A stretch of 64,000 bases of DNA from Bacillus sp. EB106-08-02-XG196 (GCF_013396335.1 NZ_JABWSY010000010.1:207697-271696); one strand, 5' to 3'. Shown: positions 28,971 through 38,152, counted from the first letter of the stretch. Program-made: numbers and translations. The notes: generated by a model from the letters alone, not told the origin.

Positions 28971-30203
28971 ATGAAGGATTTCACAGTTGAATATTTCACC
29001 ATGACGGAACAAGACGCGAGTGAATATGCAAAAGCAATTAAACTTTTTCCAGAAGAAGCGGAATTGACTTGTAAAGAAATTGGTGATGGTAACTTAAACT
29101 ATGTTTTTAAAATAGAAGATGTAAAAAACAATCAGTCTATCATTATTAAACAAGCGGGACCAGTGGCCCGGATCTCTGACGAATTTAAGCTTTCACCAGA
29201 TCGGAATCGGATTGAAAGTGAAATTCTAGGACTCCAATACAAACTAGCACCTGGTTTTGTACCAAAAGTATACAACTATGATCCAATTATGAACTGCACG
29301 GTAATGGATGATTTATCTGATCACGAGATTATGAGAACGGCTCTATTAAAACATAAGAAATTCCCTTTGTTTGCTGACCATATTTCTACTTTTCTAGTAA
29401 ATACTTTATTATTAACATCTGATGTAGTGGTGGGACATAAAGAAAAGAAAGAGCTGGTTAAGCAATTCATCAACCCAGAGCTTTGTGAAATAACGGAGGA
29501 TTTGGTTTATACAGAACCGTTTTATGATTGCCCTCGAAATGAAATCTTTGAAGGATCGAAGGAGTTTGTAAAAGAAAACATTTGGAATGATAAGAAATTA
29601 GTACTTGAAAGTGCAAAATTAAAATTTGAGTTTCTGACAAATGCACAGTCATTACTGCATGGCGACCTTCACACGGGATCTATTTTTATAAAAGAAGATT
29701 CTACCAAGGTAATTGATCCTGAATTCGCTTTTTATGGACCAGCCGGCTATGATATCGGAAATGTTATTGCCAATCTCATTTTTGCCTATGCGAATGGAAA
29801 GTTTACCATTGATGATGAAGAGGCTAGAGATGAGTATTTAAATTATCTTGTCACAACCATTAAAGATGTTGTAAATTTATTTACAGATAAATTCAACAAA
29901 GCTTGGGACGAGAATGCAACAGAACGAGTGGCAGGGTATGATGGATTTAAGGAATATTATTTGGATACTATTTTAAGAGATACTGCAGCTGTAACGGGAC
30001 TCGAACTTCTGCGTAGAATTATCGGGCTTGCAAAGGTGAAGGATATCACTTCCATTGAGGACACTGAAGCTAGAGTGCTGGCAGAAACCATTTGTATAAC
30101 CGTTGGAAAAACATTTATTTTGAATCGAGAGTCGATTAAAACAGGTGCAGATTTTATTAGTGTACTTCAATCTGCCGAACTTACATCTGTGAAAGGGGTA
30201 TAA
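28971..30203 (+). CDS. mtnK: S-methyl-5-thioribose kinase
   Basis: MtnK phosphorylates 5-methylthioribose (or 5-deoxyribose) at C1 with ATP. The 410-residue protein has the aminoglycoside-phosphotransferase-like fold: GDGNLNYVFKI near residue 35, the catalytic loop LLHGDLHTGS and the metal site DPEFAFYGPAGYDIGN. TTTGGAGGGG precedes ATG 28971. It lies between its putative importer and mtnA. In B. subtilis mtnK and mtnA also form an operon, but without an ABC importer. Confidence 0.93.
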   Translation: MKDFTVEYFTMTEQDASEYAKAIKLFPEEAELTCKEIGDGNLNYVFKIEDVKNNQSIIIKQAGPVARISDEFKLSPDRNRIESEILGLQYKLAPGFVPKVYNYDPIMNCTVMDDLSDHEIMRTALLKHKKFPLFADHISTFLVNTLLLTSDVVVGHKEKKELVKQFINPELCEITEDLVYTEPFYDCPRNEIFEGSKEFVKENIWNDKKLVLESAKLKFEFLTNAQSLLHGDLHTGSIFIKEDSTKVIDPEFAFYGPAGYDIGNVIANLIFAYANGKFTIDDEEARDEYLNYLVTTIKDVVNLFTDKFNKAWDENATERVAGYDGFKEYYLDTILRDTAAVTGLELLRRIIGLAKVKDITSIEDTEARVLAETICITVGKTFILNRESIKTGADFISVLQSAELTSVKGV

Positions 30204-30208
30204 GCTTT

Positions 30209-31273
30209 ATGCAAAACCCAGTTACTGTGATACAATCCGTACGATTAGATGATGAGAATGATACATTAGTATTATTAGATCAAACAGTATTACCAAATGA
30301 AACGAATTTCCTAGAATTAAAGGAAATGGTAGATATATGGGATGCGATTTATCAATTAAAGGTTCGTGGAGCACCCGCAATCGGGATCGCTGCAGCATAT
30401 GGTGCTTATTTAGGTACAAAGAAATCAACAGCAGAAACCTATGAAGCTCTTTTTGAAGACTTCAAGAAGGTGAAGAATTACTTGGCTACTTCACGTCCAA
30501 CAGCTGTAAACCTATTCTGGGCATTAAATCGGATGGAGACTCGATTTAAGCAAGAAGCAGGGAAAAGTGCAGCTGAAGTGAAGGCTGCGCTTAAAGAGGA
30601 ATCTGAAAACATTCGTGCGGAGGATGAAAAAATCTGTGAAGCGATTGGAGAACATGCACTATCCTTGCTTGAGCCAGGCTGGGGATTACTCACTCATTGT
30701 AATGCGGGAACCATCGCAACAGCCAAATACGGCACGGCATTAGCTCCGATTTATTTAGGACAGGAAAAAGGCTATGACTTCAAAGTTTATGCAGATGAAA
30801 CGAGGCCGTTGCTTCAAGGAGCACGTCTGACTGCATGGGAGCTGCAGCAGGCTGGAGTAGATGTCACATTAATTTGTGATAATATGGCTTCCATCGTGAT
30901 GAAGGAAGGAAAAATTCAGGCTGTGCTAGTCGGCTGTGACCGTGTTGCGGCGAATGGAGATGCAGCAAATAAAATTGGAACCTCTGGTGTGGCGATTCTC
31001 GCAAAGCACTACAACATTCCATTCTATGTGTGTGCGCCACTTTCCACGGTTGATTTAGAATGTCAAACAGGGGATGACATTCACATTGAATTGCGCCCTT
31101 CTGAGGAAATTACAGGTAAGTGGTATGAAAAATCCATGGCACCAGAGGGTGTGCAAACCTATAATCCTGCTTTTGATGTTACCGACCATTCATTAATCAC
31201 AGGGATCGTTACAGAAAATGGAATTGCTTATGCACCATATACAGAAAGCCTTCCGAAAATGTTTAAAAAATAA
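30209..31273 (+). CDS. mtnA: S-methyl-5-thioribose-1-phosphate isomerase
   Basis: MtnA converts the aldose 1-phosphate made by MtnK to the ketose 1-phosphate. At 354 residues it has the family length. Visible motifs are RGAPAIGIAAAYG, the catalytic cysteine in THCNAGTIAT and the catalytic aspartate in GCDRVAANGDAANKIGT. AAAGGGG lies upstream, overlapping the mtnK end. It is the last gene of the operon before a terminator. The next enzyme could be the class II aldolase at 34.2 kb. Confidence 0.95.
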   Translation: MQNPVTVIQSVRLDDENDTLVLLDQTVLPNETNFLELKEMVDIWDAIYQLKVRGAPAIGIAAAYGAYLGTKKSTAETYEALFEDFKKVKNYLATSRPTAVNLFWALNRMETRFKQEAGKSAAEVKAALKEESENIRAEDEKICEAIGEHALSLLEPGWGLLTHCNAGTIATAKYGTALAPIYLGQEKGYDFKVYADETRPLLQGARLTAWELQQAGVDVTLICDNMASIVMKEGKIQAVLVGCDRVAANGDAANKIGTSGVAILAKHYNIPFYVCAPLSTVDLECQTGDDIHIELRPSEEITGKWYEKSMAPEGVQTYNPAFDVTDHSLITGIVTENGIAYAPYTESLPKMFKK

Positions 31274-31278
31274 ACGAT

Positions 31279-31318
31279 AAAAAGGTACATCACTAAGATT
31301 AGTGGTGTACCTTTTTAT
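31279..31318. terminator. Bidirectional terminator between mtnA and DUF3231
   Basis: AAAAAGGTACATCACTA pairs with TAGTGGTGTACCTTTTT (one G-U pair), 17-bp stem with AGAT loop. Confidence 0.85.
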
Positions 31319-31380
31319 TTTGATAAGACCTCTAAATGAATCTTTAAAACAACAAACAACTTACTGTGTTTTTCAAGTGC

Positions 31381-32376
31381 TCATCGTTCTACCATCTGAG
31401 GAGGTTCTTCCATCCATCCGTTCTTAATCATGATCTTTGCACCTTCATGGGCATATTCGAAAATATCTTTCGTAAAAGCGGCATTTTTTGCAGCCAAGTC
31501 GTTTCGTAAACTAAAAGCAGTTCCTACGGCATTACCTCCCATAGAAAAACTACAAAACATACTGGTACAATACATCATAAGCTTATCGGAAAACGGAGGA
31601 ACTGTTGAACGCGTCGCATTTCCGCCAGAAGGAGAGGGTGTTTGGATACTATCTTCGAGAAATGTTTCAGTCATTTCTTTAATAATACTTTTGGAGAGTT
31701 CAGCGCCTTTTGTAAAAAACTTTTTCACTTCTGATTTATTGGCACATTGAGCAAAACCAGTAATCATTTGTAATCCAGTCGCATTTGATTCAATACCATG
31801 AAAAATATAAGCAACCTCTACCGTATTTAAGGTTCTCTTGTTACCAATTTTAGTAAATGGATTAAGTCCACCCAAATATTTTGTTTCTTTAACAAATTCA
31901 ACCGAGGTAGGCATAGAAACATATGGAGGCCTAGCCAGCATCCCTTTTTCAATCAAATATTGTGTACAAGAATTGTAATATGTTTGGGTAATGGCGGTAA
32001 GCTCCTTAAAAAGCATGACAATATCTTCACGATATACCATGTTTATATTTAGCGTATGCAACCCCATGCTAATCTCTTGTAGTAACCGTACAAACATGAT
32101 GTCAAAACCATTATCATATAGCTTAGGCACATCTTTGTTAACATCTTCAGAAGTAAACCCAACAGGGATTACAGCCCCTTCACTTTTGAAAATATTTGTT
32201 ATTTTGCCAACGTAAGGATCAATTTCATTGTATAAATCAGTCATGATTGTTTTGGCTTTTTCATCGTCAGCTTTTTCAATAAAGTATTCCAGCATTCGCA
32301 AAATCATCGTTTTCTCTTGGTATGTAAGCCATAGAACTCCAAGTTCGGATGAAGTTATTGCAGGTTTCTCAGGCAT
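31381..32376 (-). CDS. DUF3231 family protein (copy 1)
   Basis: A 331-residue protein made of two related halves: TSSELGVLWLTYQEKTM starts the first, and the helical region after residue 180 repeats the pattern. DUF3231 proteins occur mainly in Bacillaceae; the helical bundle resembles DUF892/ferritin-like folds, but no function is established. AGGAGGAATG precedes its ATG. It is divergent from a paralogue at 32542, suggesting a duplicated and inverted pair. It interrupts the mtn genes and the aldolase. Confidence 0.8.
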   Translation of the reverse strand: MPEKPAITSSELGVLWLTYQEKTMILRMLEYFIEKADDEKAKTIMTDLYNEIDPYVGKITNIFKSEGAVIPVGFTSEDVNKDVPKLYDNGFDIMFVRLLQEISMGLHTLNINMVYREDIVMLFKELTAITQTYYNSCTQYLIEKGMLARPPYVSMPTSVEFVKETKYLGGLNPFTKIGNKRTLNTVEVAYIFHGIESNATGLQMITGFAQCANKSEVKKFFTKGAELSKSIIKEMTETFLEDSIQTPSPSGGNATRSTVPPFSDKLMMYCTSMFCSFSMGGNAVGTAFSLRNDLAAKNAAFTKDIFEYAHEGAKIMIKNGWMEEPPQMVER

Positions 32377-32501
32377 ACTGCATTCCTCCTAGATTTATTC
32401 TTCTTTATTGTGCCCTGCCAATGATACAATACCCTAAAAAAATTTACTTACTTTGATATTGTGCTTGGCTTTTTTAGTGAATTCCAATAAGAACCTCATA
32501 T

Positions 32502-32533
32502 CTCTTGGAGAATTGGTAAATAATATCCAAGAG
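32502..32533 (+). promoter_or_regulatory. Inverted repeat overlapping the ribosome binding site of DUF3231 copy 2
   Basis: CTCTTGGA (32502) and TCCAAGAG (32526) are perfect inverted arms; the right arm covers the Shine-Dalgarno AAGAGGTG. Either an operator or an RNA hairpin that hides the ribosome site. Confidence 0.35.
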
Positions 32534-32541
32534 GTGACAGG

Positions 32542-33546
32542 ATGGAAAAGGATAAATTAAAACTCACATCTTCAGAAATAGGAACTTTGTGGGCAGAGTA
32601 TGTAAACGGAACAGCGGTTGATACTGTAAATAGATATATGTACTCAATAATTGAGGATGAGTCAATAAAAGCCATTTTTGAGGATGCTCTCAAAACTTTC
32701 GAAAAGCAAAAGAAACAAATCGTTACTTTTTTGGAGAACGAGAAATTTTCAGTTCCAATTGGATTTAATGAATTTGACCTCTTTAAAGGTAAACCGAGAT
32801 TGTTCACGGATATATTTTGCCTGAATTATTTACATATCATGACATTACATGGTTTGCTAGGTCACTCTACTTCGTTGGCTGTTTCTGTTAGAGAAGATTT
32901 ACGGTATTTTTACGACTCCTGTGATAATGATGGGAAAAGGATGTATCATCAAACAATTGATTTATTGCTTGAGAAAGGAAGTTTTCAGAGAGACCCTTTA
33001 TTTTATCCAACTAAAAACCCTGAATATGTTTCCAGTCAAGATTTCATAGATGGATTTTTCGGAAAGGGTAGAACGTTAGCTGCAACAGAGATCATAAGTA
33101 TTTCTTTAAACCTTAAAAAGAGTATAATGACAAAAACTCTGTCAATCGCATTCAGTCAAGTTGCTCAAACAAAAGAAGTAAGGAAATTTTTAGAGGATTC
33201 CCAGAATACGGCTGATGGACAAATAAAATTATTTTCAAAAATAATGCAATCGGATAATTTACCAGTCCCTAAGTCCTGGGAAACAGAAGTGACAACTTCT
33301 ACGGACTCTCCTTTTTCCGATAAGTTAATGCTATATCATATTGGTTTCTTATTCCAAGCTGCACAAAACTATCATGGGGCAGGTTTAGCATCAGCCATGC
33401 GAATAGACCTTGTAACGGCTTATGAAAGCGTCATTCTAAAAAATCTAATGGTAACAAAGAAGTGGTTCAATATTATGGTACAAAATAAATGGTTAGAACA
33501 ACCACCACTTGCTCCTAATAGAAAAGAAATTGCAAAAAAAGTGTAG
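32542..33546 (+). CDS. DUF3231 family protein (copy 2)
   Basis: A 334-residue paralogue of the divergent gene at 31381-32376, with the same opening (LTSSEIGTLWAEYVNGT) and closing patterns (WLEQPP versus WMEEPPQ). The function is unknown. ATG after AAGAGGTGAC, a site covered by an inverted repeat. It is followed 26 bases later by a small membrane protein. Confidence 0.8.
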   Translation: MEKDKLKLTSSEIGTLWAEYVNGTAVDTVNRYMYSIIEDESIKAIFEDALKTFEKQKKQIVTFLENEKFSVPIGFNEFDLFKGKPRLFTDIFCLNYLHIMTLHGLLGHSTSLAVSVREDLRYFYDSCDNDGKRMYHQTIDLLLEKGSFQRDPLFYPTKNPEYVSSQDFIDGFFGKGRTLAATEIISISLNLKKSIMTKTLSIAFSQVAQTKEVRKFLEDSQNTADGQIKLFSKIMQSDNLPVPKSWETEVTTSTDSPFSDKLMLYHIGFLFQAAQNYHGAGLASAMRIDLVTAYESVILKNLMVTKKWFNIMVQNKWLEQPPLAPNRKEIAKKV

Positions 33547-33572
33547 CAAAACAATGACTAGGGTATATTTGA

Positions 33573-34028
33573 GTGAATAAGAGTCCAATTGAAAAACTAA
33601 TGTGGAGCATCGCCCTTCCTGGGTTTGGGCAGTTTTTAAACGGAAAATATTTTAAAGGCACCGTTTTATTGATACTTGAATTTCTGATTAATTTACAAGC
33701 CAATTTTAATCAAATTATACTAATGAGTTTTCACGGGGAAATTGCACATGCAATAAAACATGCTGATTATCAATGGTTGATGTTTTATCCTTGTTTGTAC
33801 TTTTTCTCTATGTGGGATGCTGTGAAAGATGCAGGCGGAGGGAGAGCCCCTTATTCTTTTATTCCTTATGTGTTTGCCGCATTTTTTGTAACTGTTGGAT
33901 TGATTTTTTCCTCAAACTTAAAGATATTTGGAGTGTTATGGGGTCCTGTTTGGCTCCCAATGTTGTTTGTTTTTCCCGGAATAATAATAGGATTAATTGT
34001 TGGTAAAATCTTAAATAAAATATTCTAA
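33573..34028 (+). CDS. Small membrane protein with GxGQxxNGKxxKG motif
   Basis: A 151-residue protein with about four hydrophobic helices. The start SIALPGFGQFLNGKYFKG is a motif seen in TM2/DUF5683-like membrane proteins in which a glycine-rich turn joins two helices. The start is GTG 33573 with a weak ribosome site; ATG 33600 would lose part of the motif region, so GTG is preferred. It follows DUF3231 copy 2 closely and ends in a terminator. I do not know its role. Confidence 0.65.
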   Translation: MNKSPIEKLMWSIALPGFGQFLNGKYFKGTVLLILEFLINLQANFNQIILMSFHGEIAHAIKHADYQWLMFYPCLYFFSMWDAVKDAGGGRAPYSFIPYVFAAFFVTVGLIFSSNLKIFGVLWGPVWLPMLFVFPGIIIGLIVGKILNKIF

Positions 34029-34066
34029 AAACCATCACTTCAATATTAAGTGGATGGTTTTTTTGC
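34029..34066 (+). terminator. Terminator after the small membrane protein
   Basis: AACCATCACTT pairs with AAGTGGATGGTT (one bulge), followed by TTTTTT. Confidence 0.8.
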
Positions 34067-34155
34067 TGAATATAACAAATTTAAATACCAAATTGACTAA
34101 TCATCGATAAAATAAGAATATTGGTAGTAGGTAAATAATAAAGGAGCATTATTGT

Positions 34156-34872
34156 ATGAAGAAGGATAAGCAAACGTACTATTCCGATCAGGTAGCAAAG
34201 GAAATGATCTGTGAAATCGGAAGAAGAGTATACAACAGAAATTATGTAGCAGCGAATGATGGGAATATATCGGTGAAAGTGGGACCTAATGAAATTTGGA
34301 CAACACCTACCGGAGTAAGTAAAGGCTTTATGACGCCTGACATGATGGTGAAGATGGACCTTTCTGGTAAAGTCATTTCGGGAAATTTGAAACCTTCATC
34401 CGAGGTGAAGATGCACTTAAGGGTCTACAATGAAAATCCTGAAGTGAATGCCGTTGTTCATGCCCATCCTCCGGTTGGTACATCATTTGCAATAGCCGGA
34501 ATTAGTTTAGATAAACCAGTATTACCAGAGGCCATCGTTCTTTTAGGTAATGTACCGGTTGCCCCCTATGCTTTACCGGGGACTCAAGAAGTACCAGACT
34601 CGATTGCTCCATATTGTAATACACATAATGCTGTTCTTTTGGCTAATCATGGAGCTCTGACATGGGGAAGGGATTTGATGGAGGCTTATTTTCGAATGGA
34701 ATCCCTCGAACATTACGCGACTATTCTTATGTACTCCAATAATATTTTGAAAAAGGCGAATGAATTAAATCGTTCGCAAATCTCAGACTTAATAAAGATT
34801 CGAGAATCAATGGGAATCAAAGCAGGCGGCGTACCGATAAGTGAAGTAGATAGAAAGGCTGAAGAAGAGTAG
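34156..34872 (+). CDS. Class II sugar-phosphate aldolase (fuculose/ribulose-phosphate aldolase type)
   Basis: A 238-residue aldolase II (AraD/FucA-like) protein. Motifs: AANDGNISVK, TPTGVSKG, zinc-site histidines in VVHAHPP, catalytic-type glutamate in LPEAIVLLG and LANHGALTWG. Such enzymes split ketose 1-phosphates into dihydroxyacetone phosphate and an aldehyde. Given mtnK-mtnA 3 kb upstream on the same strand, it is a good candidate for the Ald2-type aldolase of the DHAP shunt, acting on 5-methylthioribulose- or 5-deoxyribulose-1-phosphate. Other short sugars remain possible. Start ATG after AAAGGAG. Confidence 0.85.
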   Translation: MKKDKQTYYSDQVAKEMICEIGRRVYNRNYVAANDGNISVKVGPNEIWTTPTGVSKGFMTPDMMVKMDLSGKVISGNLKPSSEVKMHLRVYNENPEVNAVVHAHPPVGTSFAIAGISLDKPVLPEAIVLLGNVPVAPYALPGTQEVPDSIAPYCNTHNAVLLANHGALTWGRDLMEAYFRMESLEHYATILMYSNNILKKANELNRSQISDLIKIRESMGIKAGGVPISEVDRKAEEE

Positions 34873-34953
34873 CTCAATATGTGCAGATAATCGCAATTTT
34901 GGAAAAGAAATGAGCGGCCTCTCGCTTTATGATTAAGGTGAGGGGGAAAGAAG

Positions 34954-36186
34954 ATGAACTTATTAAAGAAAAAGGATCCGTATCAGGTTTACATTTATAC
35001 CTGTTTCTTATCGCAATTGTTTTTTACCTTTGTATTTACCTTAAACTTGCTATATCAGGTAGAAATGGTTCAACTTGATCCATTGCAGTTAGTTTTAGTG
35101 GGGACCGTTTTGGAGGCGACCGTTTTCATTTTTGAAATCCCAACAGGAATCCTCTCCGATTTAAAAAGCAGAAAGCTCTCTGTCATTATCGGCTTTTTCT
35201 TAATTGGGATAGGTTTTATTATTGAAGGGATGTTTCCGATTTTTACAGCTGTGATTCTATCTCAAGTCATTTGGGGGATTGGCTATACCTTTACGAGTGG
35301 TTCTCATCAAGCCTGGATTGCAGATGAGATTGGGGAAGAACGGGCTTCTTCAGCATTTGTTAAAGGTGCTAAGGCAGGTAATCTTGGAAAAGTCCTTGCC
35401 ATTCCATTAAGTATACTGGCAGGGTATTATGTACTCAATTTACCGATTGTTTTAGGCGGCATTGGGCTGGTAGTGCTATCCATCCTTTTAGTTTTCTTTA
35501 TGAAAGAAGAGAAGTTTAAACCAGCTGAAAAGGGTGAGAGAGTAAGGGTCTGGAAGAATATCAGGGAAAATATGAGTCAAATATTTTATTATTCTAGAGT
35601 AAATTATCTCATGAGAATACTTTTTCTGATTGCGTTGTTTTTTGGCTTTTACAGTGAGGGCTTTGACCGCCTGTGGATTCCTCACATTATTGAGCAATCA
35701 GGATTTTCAAATTTATCGGACAGTCAGTTAGTTTTGCTGATGGGCGGTGTTCAATTCATTGTTGTCCTTTTGACGTTTGCTGCGCTCCATTATATTGATA
35801 ATAGTTCCATCCACCAGCATCTTAACCAGATTTACGTGGCTCTTTTTATAGGGAGTATTCTAATTATCAGTTCATTAATTGGTTTTGCTTTTACCACATT
35901 CGCTGTTGGTTTGTTAATCTTCTTTATCATCATCCAAATTTCAAGGAGCATTATGTATCCATTGGAAACGGTTTGGCTGAATAAAATCATCCCGGATTCA
36001 TCCACACGGGCTACCTTTTTTTCAGTCAAAGGGCAGGTTGATGCGATTGGGCAAATTGGAGGTGGTCCCGTAATTGGTGTGATTGCTTCAATCTTTACTA
36101 TTAAAATAGCGATTATGGTTAGTGCGATTATTTTATTGCCTGTTCTTTTCTTATATAACCACATCATGAGAAAAACTAGAGGGTAA
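34954..36186 (+). CDS. MFS transporter
   Basis: A 410-residue major facilitator protein with about 12 helices. The loop between helices 2 and 3 reads PTGILSDLKSRKLS, the MFS motif A region, and SHQAWIADEIGEERASSAFVKGAK is typical of exporters of the multidrug-like type. AGGTGAGGGGG lies before the ATG. It is 81 bases after the aldolase. The substrate is not visible; efflux of a toxic side product is one idea. Confidence 0.85.
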   Translation: MNLLKKKDPYQVYIYTCFLSQLFFTFVFTLNLLYQVEMVQLDPLQLVLVGTVLEATVFIFEIPTGILSDLKSRKLSVIIGFFLIGIGFIIEGMFPIFTAVILSQVIWGIGYTFTSGSHQAWIADEIGEERASSAFVKGAKAGNLGKVLAIPLSILAGYYVLNLPIVLGGIGLVVLSILLVFFMKEEKFKPAEKGERVRVWKNIRENMSQIFYYSRVNYLMRILFLIALFFGFYSEGFDRLWIPHIIEQSGFSNLSDSQLVLLMGGVQFIVVLLTFAALHYIDNSSIHQHLNQIYVALFIGSILIISSLIGFAFTTFAVGLLIFFIIIQISRSIMYPLETVWLNKIIPDSSTRATFFSVKGQVDAIGQIGGGPVIGVIASIFTIKIAIMVSAIILLPVLFLYNHIMRKTRG

Positions 36187-36233
36187 ATACTTAATGGTAA
36201 ACTTGCCTGTATAATGAAAGGAAATTACATTTA

Positions 36234-36264
36234 AAAAAGTCTACATTATTGTAGGCTTTTTTTC
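36234..36264 (+). terminator. Terminator after the MFS gene
   Basis: AAAGTCTACA pairs with TGTAGGCTTT around TTAT (one G-U pair), followed by TTTT. Confidence 0.75.
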
Positions 36265-36289
36265 ATACATTAATTTGGGAGGTGATGAA

Positions 36290-36733
36290 ATGCCTAGAGT
36301 AAGAGCTAGAAGTACTGATGTAGATGAAATGGCAAGAATGATGAGAGCAGAAGCAGAAGGCGAAGGAAAGCAAGGAATGTTATATGTTGGAAATGTAATA
36401 ATAAATCGTGTTGTAGCACAATGCTTAGATTTCAAAGATGTAAACAATATTCATGATGTAATATTTCAAGTGCAAGGAGGAAACTATTCTTTTGAAGCAG
36501 TGCAAAAAGGGAATGTATTTTATCAAAGATCAAGAACTTCTGAAAGAAGATTAGCCCAACAAAATATTGATAGTTGGAGAGATCATCCAGCGAAATATGC
36601 TCTTTGGTATTTTAATCCAACGGCGCCAGGGTGTCCTCCTACATGGTACGATCAACCTCAATCTGGTCAATTTAAAGAACATTGTTTTTATGAACCAATA
36701 GCTGGAACATGTGATAGTGTTTATATGGGTTAA
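36290..36733 (+). CDS. cwlJ: Cell wall hydrolase CwlJ (spore cortex lytic type)
   Basis: A 147-residue Hydrolase_2 domain protein. MARMMRAEAEGEGKQGMLYVG holds the catalytic glutamate of this family (written here as two overlapping segments, MMRAEAEGEG and GMLYVGNVIINRV), and ALWYFNP near residue 105 is also conserved. It lacks a signal peptide, as CwlJ does; CwlJ is placed in the coat by the mother cell and degrades cortex during germination. ATG 36290 follows GGAGGTG. gerQ, which often follows cwlJ, is absent here. Confidence 0.82.
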   Translation: MPRVRARSTDVDEMARMMRAEAEGEGKQGMLYVGNVIINRVVAQCLDFKDVNNIHDVIFQVQGGNYSFEAVQKGNVFYQRSRTSERRLAQQNIDSWRDHPAKYALWYFNPTAPGCPPTWYDQPQSGQFKEHCFYEPIAGTCDSVYMG

Positions 36734-36800
36734 AAAGAATGCAATAATAAAAGGTACTTGGATGTGGTAATTCATAGTAGAAAATGGACAGAAACTGGGA

Positions 36801-36893
36801 ATGAAAAAAATAGGTCTGCACGTTTTTGGTCATACAAAGCCAGCAAGAGGAGGTTATCAGACTACAAATGTTTTGATGGAAAAAGAAATTTAA
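36801..36893 (+). pseudogene. Possible gene remnant or 30-residue peptide after cwlJ
   Basis: The only readable frame in the 364-base gap 36734-37097 starts at ATG 36801 (MKKIGLHVFGHTKPARGG...) and stops at 36893. It looks like the conserved end of a longer protein, but I cannot name it and no good ribosome site precedes it. The rest of the gap contains a terminator at 36956 and AT-rich sequence. Confidence 0.25.
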
Positions 36894-36955
36894 TACTATC
36901 TATTTTTCAACTATGGGGAAGTTTAGTTTAAATAGCTACGAAATAAATACGGATG

Positions 36956-36990
36956 AATAGCTTAGTCCATATGGTCTGGGCTATTTTTTT
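36956..36990 (+). terminator. Terminator in the cwlJ-AraC gap
   Basis: AATAGCTTAG pairs with CTGGGCTATT (G-U pairs), followed by TTTTT. Confidence 0.65.
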
Positions 36991-37097
36991 GCATAGCACA
37001 AGCACCGCAAAAAGCGGTGTGAATTCATATGCATTTTGCTTGACATTTTAGTTGTAAATTCAGTTTTGGCGATAGGAAACGGAACTCGTTAAAGTAT

Positions 37098-38024
37098 TCA
37101 CTCTCTTTCTTTGATTGGAATGTGAATCTCCATATAGACTTTGTCGTAATCCCAGTAATGGCAATGTTCATCATAGTATTCAAAGTCATATGCCTCTTCA
37201 TCCATTTTATAAGAAGATTGTGGAAACCAGTCCTCTACTATATAATTCCATGTTCCTTTGATCGCTGAAGCAAACATCTCAACCTCAACCAACGGAGTTC
37301 TGAACACAGCGTAAGTAGCTGCTGGTATTTGTAATGATGTCAGCCCATCTGGAATTGAAGTATCTTTGTTCAAATCTACAGCAAATAAATAGATAAACTT
37401 ATCTTCTATGGCTGAAGGACTTAAATTTATACAGTACTCCCCATGTTTTTTAGGGGATAGTGTTTGATATAGAAATCTTTCGATAGAACCGTCTGCCAGC
37501 CCTTCTTGCTCCCAAATCGCAGGTGCATCCCTTGTATAAGATACATTTCCCATATTTATCGAGAATGTTTTACCAGCAACCGTGAAGGACGGCCTATTCA
37601 CGATCATAGGCTGCATTACGATGCCGCCCGTGTTCTTTTGATGAATGCTGTTCAAATCTAATTTTTGCGGCAGTGATTTGGGACAATGAATCTTATATAG
37701 ACTAGGAGGGCTTCCAAAGCATTTTTTAAAGGCTTTAGTAAAACCAGCATGGGTTTCAAATCCGTATTCCAACGCAATTTGGATAATTTTTTTCCCATTT
37801 ACTAATTCGTGTAATGCGTATTGAAGCTTTCTTTTTACTACATAGTCCATCAGTGTATAACCTGTTTGCTTCTGAAAAACTCGATAAAAATGGTATGGGG
37901 AATATCCCGCCATTTTTGCTAAGTTTTCTGGGTCTATTTCGTCCTTAATATGTTCTTCAATATAATCGATTACCCGCTGCAGCAAAAGTAACTGTTGAAT
38001 TAGGATCACCTCGATATTTACCAA
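37098..38024 (-). CDS. AraC-family regulator with GyrI-like effector-binding domain
   Basis: The N-terminal part (about residues 15-110) is an AraC double helix-turn-helix (NLAKMAGYSPYHFYRVFQK and FETHAGFTKAFKKCFG). The rest, about residues 135-308, is a GyrI/BmrR-type small-molecule-binding domain. This layout occurs in regulators responding to drugs or other hydrophobic ligands. The start is unclear: the frame opens at a TTG (38024), but the only good Shine-Dalgarno, GAGGTG, lies inside it and points at an ATT codon about 20 bases downstream. No obvious target operon is adjacent. Confidence 0.82.
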   Translation of the reverse strand: MVNIEVILIQQLLLLQRVIDYIEEHIKDEIDPENLAKMAGYSPYHFYRVFQKQTGYTLMDYVVKRKLQYALHELVNGKKIIQIALEYGFETHAGFTKAFKKCFGSPPSLYKIHCPKSLPQKLDLNSIHQKNTGGIVMQPMIVNRPSFTVAGKTFSINMGNVSYTRDAPAIWEQEGLADGSIERFLYQTLSPKKHGEYCINLSPSAIEDKFIYLFAVDLNKDTSIPDGLTSLQIPAATYAVFRTPLVEVEMFASAIKGTWNYIVEDWFPQSSYKMDEEAYDFEYYDEHCHYWDYDKVYMEIHIPIKERE

Positions 38025-38152
38025 ATCAAATAAATTATAATTTATATTTGAATTTGTGTGTCAGTATTCTTTCTGTTGAAATTCTGCTGGCTGTCCGTCA
38101 TTATAAAGATATAGACATTTGTATAAGTATATTTTTACAAAGGAAGTAGATT

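Noticed and set aside
36275..36289. Earlier TTG start for CwlJ
   Set aside because: It would put the strong GGAGGTG ribosome site inside the gene; ATG 36290 has ideal spacing.
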